Assembly: GCA_023101885.1 (NCBI GenBank)
Contig: JALPQD010000247.1
Span: 3,070,230 to 3,134,229 of the forward strand
Source of the DNA: Typhlomys cinereus
Taxonomy: Eukaryota > Chordata > Mammalia > Rodentia > Platacanthomyidae
Direction of reading: 5' to 3'
Length of the DNA stretch: 64,000 nt
Positions 47,658-58,734 of the stretch are shown piece after piece. A model generated the notes under the pieces. The model did no database searches and was not told the DNA's origin. It was given only the letters and a program-made list of their open reading frames with translations. How positions within the stretch are numbered: position 1 is the stretch's first letter; every line of letters begins with the position of its first letter. Both the position numbers and the translations under genes were made by a program.

Positions 47658-48028
47658 TTTCTGCAATGTTAAATCTTTTCAATAAACCAGATAAAGTATT
47701 ATTACCTTTATGTGGAAAAAAAACTGCATTCTAAAAAAAGAGTAGAAGAAATGGGTGACTGCAGACAACAGCAGATGAGAGATCACCGGAGAGAAAAGAT
47801 GACATTCATCCTGCTCATCTGCTAGTTCAGTGCCCTGAGCTTGTGAGGCAGCTAAATGTTTGTAGTAATGAGCGCATGTAAGAATGAGCAGAGGCAATGT
47901 GACCACAGTGAAATCAGACCTGTGGCATCTTGGTGTCTCAGACTCAAACTGTAGAGGAGTCGAGTGTGTGACAGCAAGAGATGAGAAATCATTATGTGAC
48001 TTAATGCAAACCTTGCCTTCTGCAGGTT

Positions 48029-48316
48029 CTTCTTTTTTTTAATTTTTTATTATTATTTATTCAATTGTGCGTGTGTGTGTGCGTGTATGCGTATATGTGT
48101 GTATAGAACCACGGATGAATTCGGGAACCACCATGGACGCCTCCACCTCCTCCTTGTTTACTCTGCCCCGGGATTCACAGGCTCCGCCCTACCAGGACCG
48201 GAAACGCAGGCCGCCCCTGCTTCCACGCTGTGTCTATACCTGGGGTCTAGGATCCCAACTCAGGACCTTCCACCTGCAAGGCAGAGGCTTAACCCCTGAG
48301 CCACCTCTCCAGCCCC
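48029..48316 (-). repeat. Young tRNA-headed SINE, minus orientation
   Basis: Poly(T)/ATTTATTCAATTGTGCG tail on the left, CGGATGAATTCGGGAACCAC, GGGATTCACAGGCTCCGCCC and CCTGAGCCACCTCTCCAGCC head on the right. It is the same subfamily as the pair at 25232-25923. Confidence 0.93.
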
Positions 48317-48654
48317 ATCTTCTTGAGATTTGTATTTGTGCAAAAGTTTTGTCCTCCTTCTGGCCAAAACATTGTAATTGTTCATCTTCACAAAAGAACT
48401 CTAACAAACTAACAGGCCACAAATGTGTCAAATGCCAATCACCTGAATGTTGTTGTATTACTCTGGCCGCATAACTCCAGGCAACAATCTGAAGATTTCA
48501 CCTCTGGAAAGAAAACAGTGGCAAGACGCATTTCAAATGGCAAGTAGTAAAGGCCAGGTCACCTCCAGCAATGGCGCAGCACAGCCAACTATCTAGAGAC
48601 ACACACATCTCACCACCACACCCTTTTCCAAGTTGGCCCAGTAACAACCACCAA

Positions 48655-48790
48655 GGTACTGAGTTCTCAGACCCATTACAGGCTTGTAATCCCAGTACTT
48701 GTGGGACCGGATCAGGAGTTCAAGACCACACTGGGCTCCATGGTAAGTTTAGGGTCGGCCTAATTGTGAGCCCTTCTCTCAAAACGCCAA
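48655..48790 (+). repeat. B1-like (7SL-derived) SINE fragment
   Basis: TTACAGGCTTGTAATCCCAG, TCAGGAGTTCAAGACCACAC and a weak AGCCCTTCTCTCAAAA end resemble B1/proto-B1. Confidence 0.65.
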
Positions 48791-48904
48791 ATCAAAGAGA
48801 AAAAAAAGAGAATCCTTAGCTTTCAGTTTCTCAAGGTCAAAAATCACTTCTACAGTTCTCTCTCCTGAGTCTAACAAAGCAACAGGTTGGGAGAATGTGG
48901 GAAG

Positions 48905-48930
48905 TTTTTTTTTTTTTTTTTTTTTTTTTT
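48905..48930. repeat. Poly(T) run, 26 bases
   Basis: Homopolymer. Confidence 0.97.
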
Positions 48931-49561
48931 CACAAGGTACAAAAACTGACTGCAGAATTCTCAGTACATCGCCTTTCAAAGTTAACAGATAACCAAAGAA
49001 AACCTACCAAAATAGCCATTAACTGTGGCATTGTTGACCTGGAGTGAAATGATCTGGCTCGGTAAGCCACTGCTACACTAGCCAGATCTATCTGTTGTCA
49101 CAGGAGTAGCCCATTTCTAAGAAAGCAGCCTTGTTCTCCTGGCCCAGGGACATGGTTGGGCTTGCCCAAAAAGAGCGGCTAGCCTGAGGTCATATTTCAG
49201 AAAGTTTAACAGCATTGGATTATATAGCGCCATTGCTGCTACCAACTTCTAAGGAGCACAGAAAGTAGTTGGACAGTTTTAGCTGTTTTAAATGATATGC
49301 TGGATCAAATTGTCACTTTTTTTACATTCTATATGCTCTTAAAAATATTAGCTGTGCACCTTAAACGTCAAGCCTTCCTCTTTCCGGTAAGTTAGGCAGT
49401 CTCTTCTAACCTGAATTATCTAGTATGCTTGTTTAAAATATGAACCTAAGGACTCCCCTCAAATAAGGAATTAGACTATTAAGAGGAAAATCATAGATGC
49501 TATAATGCAGCAAGCAACCCAAGTAAGTTTAATTGTTATTATTAATTTTTAATGTCAGTCC

Positions 49562-49691
49562 AAGGCTGGAAAGATAAGGCAAGCTAAGGCACCTACCCCC
49601 AAATCTGGTGATCTGAGTTCAATGCTTGAAAACCCACATGGTGGAAGCAGAAAACTGACTTCTGAAAGTTGTCCTCTACTTAGCATGCATG

Positions 49692-49732
<41 letters not shown>

Positions 49733-49785
49733 CCTCCCTCTCTCCCCCCTTGCTCTCTAATATATATTTTTAAAAATATACAAAA
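49562..49785 (+). repeat. B3/B2-like SINE with CT-rich tail
   Basis: GGCTGGAAAGATAAGGCAAG head, GGTGATCTGAGTTCAATGCT, AAACCCACATGGTGGAAGCA, TGAAAGTTGTCCTCTACTTA, (CT)n at 49692-49730 and an AT-rich end. Confidence 0.88.
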
Positions 49786-49789
49786 ATTC

Positions 49790-51540
49790 AACACTATCCG
49801 AAAGAAAAATGAGAAACCGTTTTTTTCTTTAAATATAAAGCTCGAAGGGAATTAGGAATGTTATTCTTATGAAGTGTTGAGAAAACAAGCCTCAAACTGG
49901 CACACAAGGATGGCAGACTTTTGTACAAACCTCAGATCCAGCCAGCACAGTGCTTCCATCCCATCTACTGCGACCAAGGCACATGGCAAAAGAGGCTCCT
50001 AATCTCTGAAATCTGGCTCAATTTTCCCAGAGCTAGAAACAGTGAGCTAGGAACAAGGGCCTGGCTCCTCAATTTCATCTAGGTGTAACGACTCAAAAAT
50101 GATTTCTAACCTCATGCCTACACAACCCAGGTAACCATTTCAGCCACAGGCAACGGTTGTCAATGCAGAGATCAAGGATGGTAAAGACAGCAGAGCCGAC
50201 ACATCGGATGGGTTCAGAACCCTTATGGGTGGGGCTCTGGGGCAGGTTGGCTGCAAATCACCCCAAAGTTCCACCTACATGCAATGAAAAGTTCTGAGAA
50301 AGTCTTCTTCCAAGAGAAGCTGCCCACTATCCACTCTGAAGGAGACAACGAAGATGAGAGAAGAAAAGCAAGCCCCAACTCAAGTATAAAACTGTCTCAA
50401 TGCAGGGACCTGAAGAGGGTGTTCTTTTAAAAGCACCAGGAAGCATGTGGCTTTCAATGAGTTCCTTAGACCCACTCCTGTGCGGCCTGGGAATTCTGAG
50501 AATGAGACAATCTATCTAGAATCCAGTGGAGAGAAAAGCAAGGATTCAGTCATCTCCCACCTCTACTGATAAGCCTACAATGAGAACAAGAGATTCTGTG
50601 GCGTGATCAGGTTATTATTTTAAATGTATATATGCATAATGTTATTCAAACACCTGAAACTGCTCTAAAAGCAAAATAGTGATATATTTGAACAGTGACT
50701 TTTTGATTGTTCAGTCTTGGACGTTTTTAACATTTAAACATCTCAGGATAGGAATTCCCAATGTTTCTCTGGAGGATCATCAGGGGGCCCCTGGGATAGG
50801 GGGAGCAATCTTAGAAGTACCTGGCAGCAAGTCTTGTGGCACAGGGGAGCCCCATCTGCTAGAAAGGCTGCTCCAGGTGCCTCCTGTCTCCTTATCTGGG
50901 GCACACTTGGGAAGCAACCTCCATACTTGGGGCAGAAATAGGAAAAAATGTCTCTGGATGTTGAGGAAGAAGTTTCTCCCCGTTCAGGGCAGGGACCACT
51001 CCATGGGTCCCCTGTTCCTTTTCCCCTTCCACTAAAGATTCCCAGGATGGAAATCTCCACAGCATTCTCCTACATTTTATCGGGCTCATCGCCATGACAC
51101 CCCCCCACCTCCCCTCATACCTGCTACATCTGACTCCCTGATATATGAGCTAAGCTTGCCCAGTGGGGACTTTTCTGACACACCCTAGACATGGTCCAAA
51201 TCACTGCACTCCTGGGAGCTTCTTTCTGGAGCTTGGCAAAGTCAGTCTGTCATCAAGAGCCTTCAGAAGCTTCGAGAACCTGTCTCCCCACACTGCTCAC
51301 GATTCCAGCCCTATTTCAGTGCGCACCAGTTCTACACGTCTGCACACCTGGACCACAGAGAACGGGCAAGAGCATCAAGTTTTTCTTTTAAAGTTCCTCC
51401 GAGGCAAGAAGCACGAACTGTGGGCCTCCGTGGGTGGCTGCACCTGCTGCCCGCCCTGCCCCTCTGAGAGTCTGGCTCTCAGAAAGCCAAAACCCTTCCG
51501 ACCTCCACCCAGCAGAGCCGGTAGTGGCATCAGTACTCAC
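49790..51540. other. Start of intron 2, repeat-poor
   Basis: The 1.7 kb downstream of the coding exon shows no clear transposon, which is common close to promoters. A 118-codon frame (50679-51035) and overlapping antisense frames have no recognised product. Confidence 0.5.
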
Positions 51541-51726
51541 GTCTCTGAAGCGGTTCCAGTACTTGTCCCGGTCGTACTGGGAGACGGTGCTCAGCCACTG
51601 GTCATTGTCTAGGGAATTGCCGTTGTGGAGGGCCGCACCGTGGGCGAGCGCGTCCAGGTGCCGGCTCTCCACTTGGAGGAAGCACCACGCCGCGGCGGCT
51701 GCCGCCAGCACGGCGATCGCGGGCAT
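51541..51726 (-). CDS. SPOCK1: SPOCK1 (testican-1) first coding exon, residues 1-62
   Basis: The exon encodes the N-terminus of testican-1, a secreted proteoglycan of the SPARC/BM-40 family found in extracellular matrix, especially brain. It reads MPAIAVLAAAAAAWCFLQVE and later DNDQWLSTVSQYDRDKYWNR, which I recognise as the SPOCK1 start. Residues 1 to about 21 form a signal peptide (alanine-rich hydrophobic core, likely cut near VES/RHLD). The rest is the start of the testican N-terminal region. The follistatin/Kazal, EF-hand, thyroglobulin and glycosaminoglycan-attachment parts lie in exons outside the window. The exon ends in phase 0 after the Asp-62 codon at a strong donor, GAC|GTGAGT. Its 5' edge is a CAG acceptor directly against the ATG, after a pyrimidine-rich tract. 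The frame stays open past 51541 only as intron read-through. SPOCK2 and SPOCK3 are less likely because this N-terminus is specific to SPOCK1. Confidence 0.93.
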
Positions 51727-52371
51727 CTGCGGGCAGGGAACACACGGGCCGTGAGCCCAGGGGGGCAGAGCGACCGCCAGCCCCTCGCTAAGGCCGGGAT
51801 CTGGGCGCCTCGCTGCACCGCATCAGTGGCAGCGACCCCGGGAATCTTAGAGTGGGGATGGGGTCCGCCGGCGCACACCCGACACACGAGGATCTAGGGA
51901 CCTGCATCTGGCGAATGGAGATGCAGCTACGAAGGCGCAGACTGGATCCCAAATTAAAGGCTGCTGTCAAACTACAGAGGACCCCTTCACCTGCGCACCG
52001 GGTGCCCCGCACATCGCTGCTCCCGGATCTGGGGCGTCGGTACCTTCCCCCAAACAGAGAGCCTTCATCTGCAAACCGCACTCCCACCGACCGTACCCAC
52101 CACCTCTGCGGGGCAGGGATGGGGAAGACCAGGCTCGGAGCAGCACCCCAGGCTCTGGCAAAATAGGGAACTGGGGGTGCCCGCAAACCGGGCCTCCTAT
52201 TCCTAGCTAAGGAAAAGGTCTCCCTTAGTCCATCCCGGGGCTCCGGCGGTAACAGGGGCGCACGGAGATACCCTCAGGCCCTGACCCTACCAGCCCTAGA
52301 GGTGGTTGCCCTGAAGGTCCCAACTATGCCAAAACGTCAAGTTGGGGCGCAGGGTCCCGCCGGCAACGTAC
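51727..52371 (-). other. SPOCK1: SPOCK1 intron 1 (5' UTR intron, 645 bp)
   Basis: It starts with GTACGT at 52371 and ends with a C/T-rich tract plus CAG at 51727. It is GC-rich, repeat-free and lies within the CpG island. Open frames across it on both strands are explained by GC richness. Confidence 0.7.
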
Positions 52372-52600
52372 CTTGGGGGCCGACCCTAGTCCCCGCGCCG
52401 GAGTTGTTCGAGCTCCCAGGGCGCGATCGCGGAGCAGGCTGACTGCTCCCCTGCGCGCCAGCCGCCAGCCGCCGCCGCGCGTCCAGCCGCTTTGTGAGCC
52501 CGCAGCGCTCTGGCTCCGCGAGCTGCTGCTCCAGCTCTGGGCTCGGGCGCGGCGTCGGCGGGCGGAGGAGCCGGAGCGCACAGCCGAGGCCTCGCGCGCC
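52372..52600 (-). other. SPOCK1: SPOCK1 exon 1, inferred non-coding 5' UTR (5' edge approximate)
   Basis: On the minus strand the GC-rich block ends at a near-perfect donor, CCCCAAG|GTACGT (last exon base 52372). Joining it to the next exon gives CCCAAG|ATG, with A at -3, a better start context than the unspliced one. No TATA box is clear, as is usual for a CpG-island promoter, so the transcription start cannot be fixed; about 52560-52640 is plausible. The exon call rests on the donor, the acceptor at the ATG and the CpG island, not on transcript data. Confidence 0.72.
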
Positions 52601-52612
52601 CTCTGGCGGCGG
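52594..52612 (+). promoter_or_regulatory. Candidate CTCF-type binding motif in the SPOCK1 promoter
   Basis: The sequence GCGCCCTCTGGCGGCGG matches the CTCF core (in this orientation GCGCCCCCTGGTGGC) with about two mismatches. It sits near the presumed 5' edge of exon 1. This is a motif match only. Confidence 0.45.
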
Positions 52613-53344
52613 ATCGGTGCCGCGCGCTTCTCCCGGACAGCTCCAAAGCCCAGGACTTGGTTTATCCACAAGTCAAGGCAGGGCTGGTGGATTTCAGTCT
52701 GAGGGGAATGAGTTCAAAAGGCCAAGAAGTCACCAGTGTCGACACACTCTCAAAAGGCAGATTTTCGGGACGTCGGACCCAGAATCATTTTGATGGAGAG
52801 AGGACAGAGCTTCTTAAAAACGGAGATTCCTGGTTAAAGCTCCCCAATTTGCTGAATCAGCACTGTTTAGGAGGGTCTTCAAGAGTCTGCATTTTGAGCC
52901 AGCCCAGTGGGTGCTTTTTTGTGCGCAGCAAAGTTTGAGTGAATTTTTCACTGCCTAGTCTAGGCTTTGCCTCTGCTGCGGCCTGGAGTCCATTCCTGCC
53001 CACTGCTGTCAGCCCGGTGCAAGCCCTTCTCGCGGCTACCGCTTTGCCACACACGGACCCTGTAGGTCTTCCTTGGCGCTTTCTGTCCTCAGCCCCTGAG
53101 AACTGGCCCCAGCAACAGCCTGGGAGCTTTTCCTAAAGGTTGGGGAAGTAAAAGGGAAAAGGGAAAGGGCCAAGTTTCAGGAGCAAGACAGAGAAGGAGG
53201 TCGCTGGCCTGGTCACAGCCCTTGTCCCCCTCCTGAGACAACTGTGCCATGTTTGATTAGATTCAGCTGTGAATCTACATTAACCTGTCTCTTCTGTTCA
53301 GCTGTGGCCCTGACCAGGGCTCTTTTAGAAAACCCACCACACAT

Positions 53345-53346
<2 letters not shown>

Positions 53347-53382
<36 letters not shown>
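53347..53382. repeat. (CA)n microsatellite
   Basis: AC run ending in ACGCACACAC. Confidence 0.97.
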
Positions 53383-53389
<7 letters not shown>

Positions 53390-53769
53390 CCACAAGCTCA
53401 AAACACATCTCAATGCTTTCCCGAGACATCTCAAACTCCCAGCCTCACCCTTGGTTTTGCACACCTGATCCCTGCCCACTTCTCTCATTGTGTCCCACCC
53501 CACTGTCTCTTCTTGTCCTGTCTTCCTAAGCAGACTGGCCTTGATACAAACATCAGCAGCCCGTGGCAGTCTTCGATCACTGGACTTCCTTTGCCTTGGA
53601 CCAAACTTGAACCAACTCAAACTTACTGATGCATCCTTATCAGACTCATCTCTACCTACCTATTCAGAAACTAGTCTATGGGGCAGCCTAAAGACCCACA
53701 GGATGCGATGATTCTCATTCTGCAAGCTCCGCGCATGGAAAGTCGCCTATTCCAAGTGTTTCTTCCCCA

Positions 53770-53890
53770 GGGGCCAGAGCACCTCAAAGGCAGAGACTGT
53801 CTGTCCGGTTTGTAGTTGCTCTTTGGTACCAGGACACAATTCATGTCACACAACAGGTACTTAGCAAGTGTCTGATGAGTTAATGGATGT
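53770..53890 (-). repeat. L2 3'-end fragment, minus orientation
   Basis: AAAGGCAGAGACTGTCTGTC and CAGGTACTTAGCAAGTGTCT followed by GATGAGTTAATGGATG match the reversed L2 end. Confidence 0.55.
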
Positions 53891-55139
53891 CCCCAACCAT
53901 GTCTGGAAGCACACTTCTCAGCCAACATGCCACCATCAATGATGTGGTCATTTGTAAATTGTGCCACAAAAATGTCTACCTGTAGTGGTTTTATTGTCTC
54001 CACGGTTTAAGCTGGATTATGCTTTGTCTTGAAAGCACAGGCTCCATCTCAGCCCACCTGGCATTGTTCTGATTGCTCCGTCTGCTAGGCAGCTTGTACG
54101 AACAGTGAAGTGGCATCGTGGCTATCCTGTCGGGGACCGTAGTTCACCCAGGATTTATTTTGTCACAGGAATGTCTGAGGCATGTGGCGTCACATTCTGA
54201 GTGGAGAGAGGCTTGAGACTGGTGGAGAAAATGTAGGACATCCACAGAAATCCAAGCAAGCACCTCCCCACCTCTCTGCCTGGTTTGACAGCAGAACTCC
54301 ACAGAGTCTTCTCCAAATGTCATTTTTACCTTTCCTTTCACTGACTCTAATCTGCCTTTGATCCTGGCTAACCGATGCGACCTGATGGAGAGCAACCTCC
54401 TTCCAGCTAGCTAGCTTCCGTGTTCCCCTGCTCAGCCCTGTGCCATCTCTGTGGACTCCCATCCCTTGGTCTTTCCCGTACTGTGCCAGGCTCCTCAGCA
54501 GCAGCTGTGGGCCTTGGAAGAGCCCTTTTCCCTAGTGACTGAGTCCCTTCCGCTGCCCACAAGGGTCTGAAGGCTTCCCACTGTGAATCCAGCTTTAGGC
54601 ATGGCATCTCTTTGGGGTGCCCATGAGCCACACTGCCCCACTACTCTCTCCAGGCCGATCTCAGATCTGACATGTGGTGACCACTCAGTTCGTGCTCATC
54701 AGCGACTGAATGGATGGCTGGATGAACAGAGCAAAGTCCATAACCTTTTCATGCATCTAGAAGTTTAAAAGCCTCGCTGTTGCCACATTTGGTTGTACAG
54801 AACCAATCTCTGCTTTTCTGGGAAGACATGTCCCTGGTTTAATTAGAGGGCATCTGCTCCTGGCCGTGCTCCAACCGCACAACTGGAATCTTCCCTGTCA
54901 CCACCGAGCTTGGGAAGGGCAGCCAGCGCTACACGGGCAGGGGAGGGGTGCCGGAGCTGGCCTGAGCCAAGAAAGGACTTAACCTTGTAGTAGAATCAGG
55001 AGCCCGGTAGCTGGACAGCTGCCATCCACTCACCAGCACTCCTGGGGAGCAATGTCAGATTTATTTGGCTGCAGGAAAGCACCCAGCACTGAGATCAATA
55101 TTGAGCCTCAGGGCGGTATTTCTGCTTTTCATTGGCTTA

Positions 55140-55345
55140 TGCACAATGATAATAACTCCTTGTTTTAGCATAGTTCTTATTTCCAAAGCGCCCCACATGT
55201 TTTATTTTCAGTTTAATGGATCTTCAAACATGTGCTCCTGGCTAGAATGAAGCAGACATAACTATCACCATTTCATGCTGAGGTGGGAGGAGCACGGAAA
55301 GCTGCGCAAAGGTCACAGGAAGAGAGGAAGAAAGTTCTAGGCGTG
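55140..55345 (+). repeat. Possible MIR
   Basis: ATAACTATCACCATTTCATG, CTGAGGTGGGAGGAGCACGG and GCGCAAAGGTCACAGGAAGA fit the second half of MIR; the first half is diverged. Confidence 0.5.
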
Positions 55346-56129
55346 TCACTCATGATGCTATAGAGTGCCTGGTGGTTAAAGTAAGACCCACCCACTGGGC
55401 TCCATCAGATAACTGAGGTACTATAACCATCACCTTTCATCAACCTCAATTGAGCCACAAAGTTGTATGTATTTTTCTGATATGTGGCATCTCTATTCCA
55501 CTGTCTCTGCTGCTCTCAATTCCAAATGTTCAATGTGGAATGCTTGAGCGTGATTCCTCACCAAGGTCTCTCCCTGTCCTGCATTCCCACCTCAGTAAAG
55601 CCTGTTCCTAGCCCATGATAACTCTGAGATTTAGGGTCCAACCTTCCATGACTTCATCTTCTAAATCTATGCTGGCACTGTGTCCTCTTCCCCTTCCTCC
55701 CTTACGGCTGTGCCCCCAAAGAGTGTGCTTGCCTCTGCCTCCCCCCTGCACCGCCTCCCCCCTGCAGGGTCTCTGTGTTCACATCCTCACAAAGGATCAA
55801 CTCTTTCCACACGATGCATAAATATGACTCATTCTCTACAATTACTGCTTGGACTGTCAAAAGAGCAAGCACTTCAACTTGACTCTCTGCACCCCCAAAT
55901 GACCCAAGGGCTCTCACCTTTTCTCCTCTGATTCCCCCTCCTTCCTTTCTGCTTTGGTCCCCCACCTTGCTTGTCTGCTCCAGGGCCTTCCTGTGGGCTT
56001 CCTGGAGCCTGAGGCTCTCCTCCATGCCTGCCCTGGTACTAGTCACTTGCATCTATCCCGAGCCACACAACACTGCATGACCTAAGAAAAGGCTTCCAAG
56101 GCCCCTACAGTCAAGGTCTTCCTTCACTG

Positions 56130-56290
56130 CAGCTGCCTTTGCACCCGACTTTCACCAGACACACTCGGCAGTACAAAGGCAGGGCCTGTGTCAGATGCAT
56201 TTCACTTGCTATTGTGTCCCTAGTGTTTTCTCTAACACCCTAAACATAGTAGGTTCAGAGTCAACACCAACTCAGTCAGTGAACCCTCTA
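56130..56290 (-). repeat. L2 3'-end fragment, minus orientation
   Basis: AAAGGCAGGGCCTGTGTCAG, TGTGTCCCTAGTGTTTTCTC and AACATAGTAGGTTCAGAGTC follow the reversed L2 order. Confidence 0.6.
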
Positions 56291-56934
56291 CACTGAGATT
56301 CATGTATGTTCTTCACTTCTGAGAAACAAAGAAGTTCCTGGGTTTGCATTGGAGCTTTCAACCCCTAACCTTACTGAGGTGGGAATGCAGGACAGGGAGA
56401 GACCTTGGTGAGGAATCACACTCAACTCCCGTGGATGGAAAGCAGAGACAATGAGTGAGATCCGACCTTCCACTCTCAGGCTGTTGTGCTTAAAGGTGCT
56501 GCCGGAGGGCATCCCACCCCTAAGGGACGAGGAATGAAATAGATGCATTTCTTGTCGCCACAAAAAAACAGCTCACCCAGCAGGGCCTGTGACTTCTATG
56601 AGCACATCGATTCACCTATTGATTATACGTATTCAGCAGAGTCAGACTCACTCCATCTCTCCACTTCCCCACAGCCATGCCCTCCCCCTACACACACCTT
56701 CTTTGCCCTCCTCCCACACACCATATACTGCCAGGATAAATGTGTGACCTAGTTCAGGAAGAATGGGTCTTAAGGAAATGAATGACTCACAAAGAAAAAA
56801 AAAATTAGCACCAGGAAAAAAACTGATAGCCAAGCAACTACATGGAGGAGAGGGGGCCCAGTGCGGAGGATGCCAAAATCCCAACCGAAGAGAAAGAGGA
56901 AAGAAAACAACCTTTGATGGCACAGATACAAGCA

Positions 56935-57060
56935 ACACAGACTGCAATTGTATGAGCACTCGTGTCAAGCAGCCCTGTGTTATCTCAGGCAACCTTCATG
57001 ACAAGCCCCCATGAAGTCAGTCTTGGAATAAGTCCCTTAAACACTGAGTCCCAGAGTTGT
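56935..57060 (+). repeat. MIR fragment
   Basis: GAGCACTCGTGTCAAGCAGC, TGTTATCTCAGGCAACCTTC and AACACTGAGTCCCAGAGTTG match MIR order. It is followed directly by the LTR at 57072. Confidence 0.55.
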
Positions 57061-57071
57061 ACCAATACTTG

Positions 57072-57460
57072 CATTAGCCTATTTCCCAGTGCTATGACAA
57101 AACACCTGAGATTTGGATAATATATGAAGCAAGGACTAGCTCAAAGCTCAAGATCAGGTGCCACCATCTTTTTGGTTTATTGTGGGGATCTCCTGGGTAT
57201 GTTAAAACATGGCAGAGAAAAGAAAATGAAACAACCCAAGTACAAAAAAGTCAAGTTAATAGGGTGGCCTTACTCTACAATGACCCACTAACTCCTTCAG
57301 CCTGACATTAATCACTCTCAAAGGTGGTACCCACCATGACCTAAGTATCTCCCAGAAAGTGGATCTTACAATGTCTACCACCTCTCAAAATTGCTACAGT
57401 AAGCACTAGGTTTCTCGTCCATGACCCTTTGTAGGACAAATCAAACCCAAACCATAGCAT
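57072..57460 (-). mobile_element. ERVL-MaLR LTR, minus orientation
   Basis: GCATTAGCCTATTTCCCAGT and ACACCTGAGATTTGGATAAT give the reversed LTR 3' end. AAATCAAACCCAAACCATAG at the right is the reversed LTR 5' end (CTATGGTTTGGGTTTGATTT). No internal region is attached. Confidence 0.75.
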
Positions 57461-58344
57461 CCTTCATCCCAAATCTCTGGGTTAGTTAAACTGCAAGGAT
57501 TTGCACCAATAACCACCCAATGTCAAAGCTTCCACTGTGAATTACCACAGCACTCAAACCCACTCCCACCACCACTTACTTCCCACACTCAATTTCTTCA
57601 CATCATAGTGAAAACTCATCATTCAGCATAAAAAAGGATTTTTCAAAACTCATGTATACAAAGATATATTCTTCAAGTGGAGTTCAGTATCTGTTCTCAT
57701 GGAGGATGTAGTTTACTGGGAAGGACTTTCAATCATCTTCTATCATGACAGAGGCATTAGAAGGTACTGCCATCTGTGACTCTCTGAATATTCTAACACC
57801 AGAGGATTTCATGTAGCGTCATCATCATGAAATATCACCCAGGAGTTCTGGGGCTCTTTCCACCTGGAATAGCAATAACTGCTACAAGGCATCTGGCGAG
57901 ATGGTTGCCTGTCACCCACCCCTGTGATCCTCTGCACATGTCACAAAGTGACCAGAGATCACATTTCCTGGGATTGACACACTTGTGACACCAGTAGTAA
58001 GGGTGAGAAGGGAGAATCATGAAGCAACCCACTTCTCAGCTGGCCTTTGCGTTGGATCAGAGGGTACTGGGGCCACAGACAAACCTTCTTATGGAGATTC
58101 CTCAACAAGGAACTCCTTGGCCTCTTTGCACTACTAGAGGCAAAGCTACCGCTGCACAACATGCTGGGAGACACTAGTCTTTGTTTGACTCCTGTGAGTT
58201 CTCCATGATATCCTTGTTTCTGGAACTTTCTACCCTCCAGTTCTCCAAAGGCTAACAATGACTGGGATTTGAAAGACAATACCAGTTGCCTGGTACATAC
58301 CTATCTCAGAGAAGCTAAAGTAGCTTTGTAAAGGTATGTAATGT

Positions 58345-58440
58345 TTGCCTCAGGAGGATTAAACAAGCTTATATTTGTACTGTGCTTAGAACAGGGTCTT
58401 ACACATCACACATGCTCTGTGAGAGATTATTTTGCTAAGT
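58345..58440 (-). repeat. MIR fragment, minus orientation
   Basis: GAGGATTAAACAAGCTTATA and TGTGCTTAGAACAGGGTCTT are the reversed MIR end. It is followed by a plus-oriented MIR. Confidence 0.6.
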
Positions 58441-58449
58441 TTAAAGAAC

Positions 58450-58620
58450 TACCAATATCCCATATGGAAAAAGCACCATCACCCGCATTTTGTGGTTAAG
58501 CATCTGGGGGGTCTGGAGAGGCGAAATGACTTGCTGAAGGTCAAAAGCACCTGAGCCCAGCAAAATAGTAGCCCTAGATCCTCAGTCCCTGGTCTGTACA
58601 CTGACGCCCTATCCCTTTAA
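58450..58620 (+). repeat. MIR fragment, plus orientation
   Basis: GCATTTTGTGGTTAAGCATC, GGAGAGGCGAAATGACTTGC and TCAGTCCCTGGTCTGTACAC match MIR order. Confidence 0.65.
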
Positions 58621-58734
58621 TGCCACAACCAAGATCAATGACGTGAAGACAACAGATCCCTGTGGGCTGAGTAACATCTCTCTGAAACTTACAGATTGTG
58701 ATAATTTTCTTTTTCTCTTTCAGAAAGTCTATTG

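Larger units (their letters stand above)
1..51540 (-). other. SPOCK1: SPOCK1 intron 2, 5' part (continues beyond window)
   Basis: Everything below the GTGAGT donor at 51540 is intron. I found no frame resembling the next testican residues or its Kazal domain flanked by splice sites. The intron holds SINE, L1, L2, MIR and MaLR fragments plus microsatellites, listed separately. Large early introns are known for this gene; the length here is at least 51.5 kb. Confidence 0.8.
51600..52660. promoter_or_regulatory. SPOCK1: CpG island and likely core promoter of SPOCK1
   Basis: CpG dinucleotides are abundant here, densest at 52360-52640, whereas CpG is rare nearly everywhere else in the window. The block contains repeated GCGCGC, GGCGG and CCGCC motifs, covers exon 1, intron 1 and the first coding exon, and is free of transposons. 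This is the classic form of a TATA-less mammalian promoter. Start site and limits are inferred. Confidence 0.8.

Noticed and set aside
51388..51540. Extension of the SPOCK1 frame past the Asp-62 codon
   Set aside because: The strong GTGAGT donor falls exactly where testican-1 homology ends; the remaining 50 codons are intron read-through.
52324..52702. Several overlapping frames of 86-115 codons in the CpG island
   Set aside because: GC-rich DNA has few stop codons. The frames overlap on both strands and have Arg/Pro/Ala-rich composition without family signatures.
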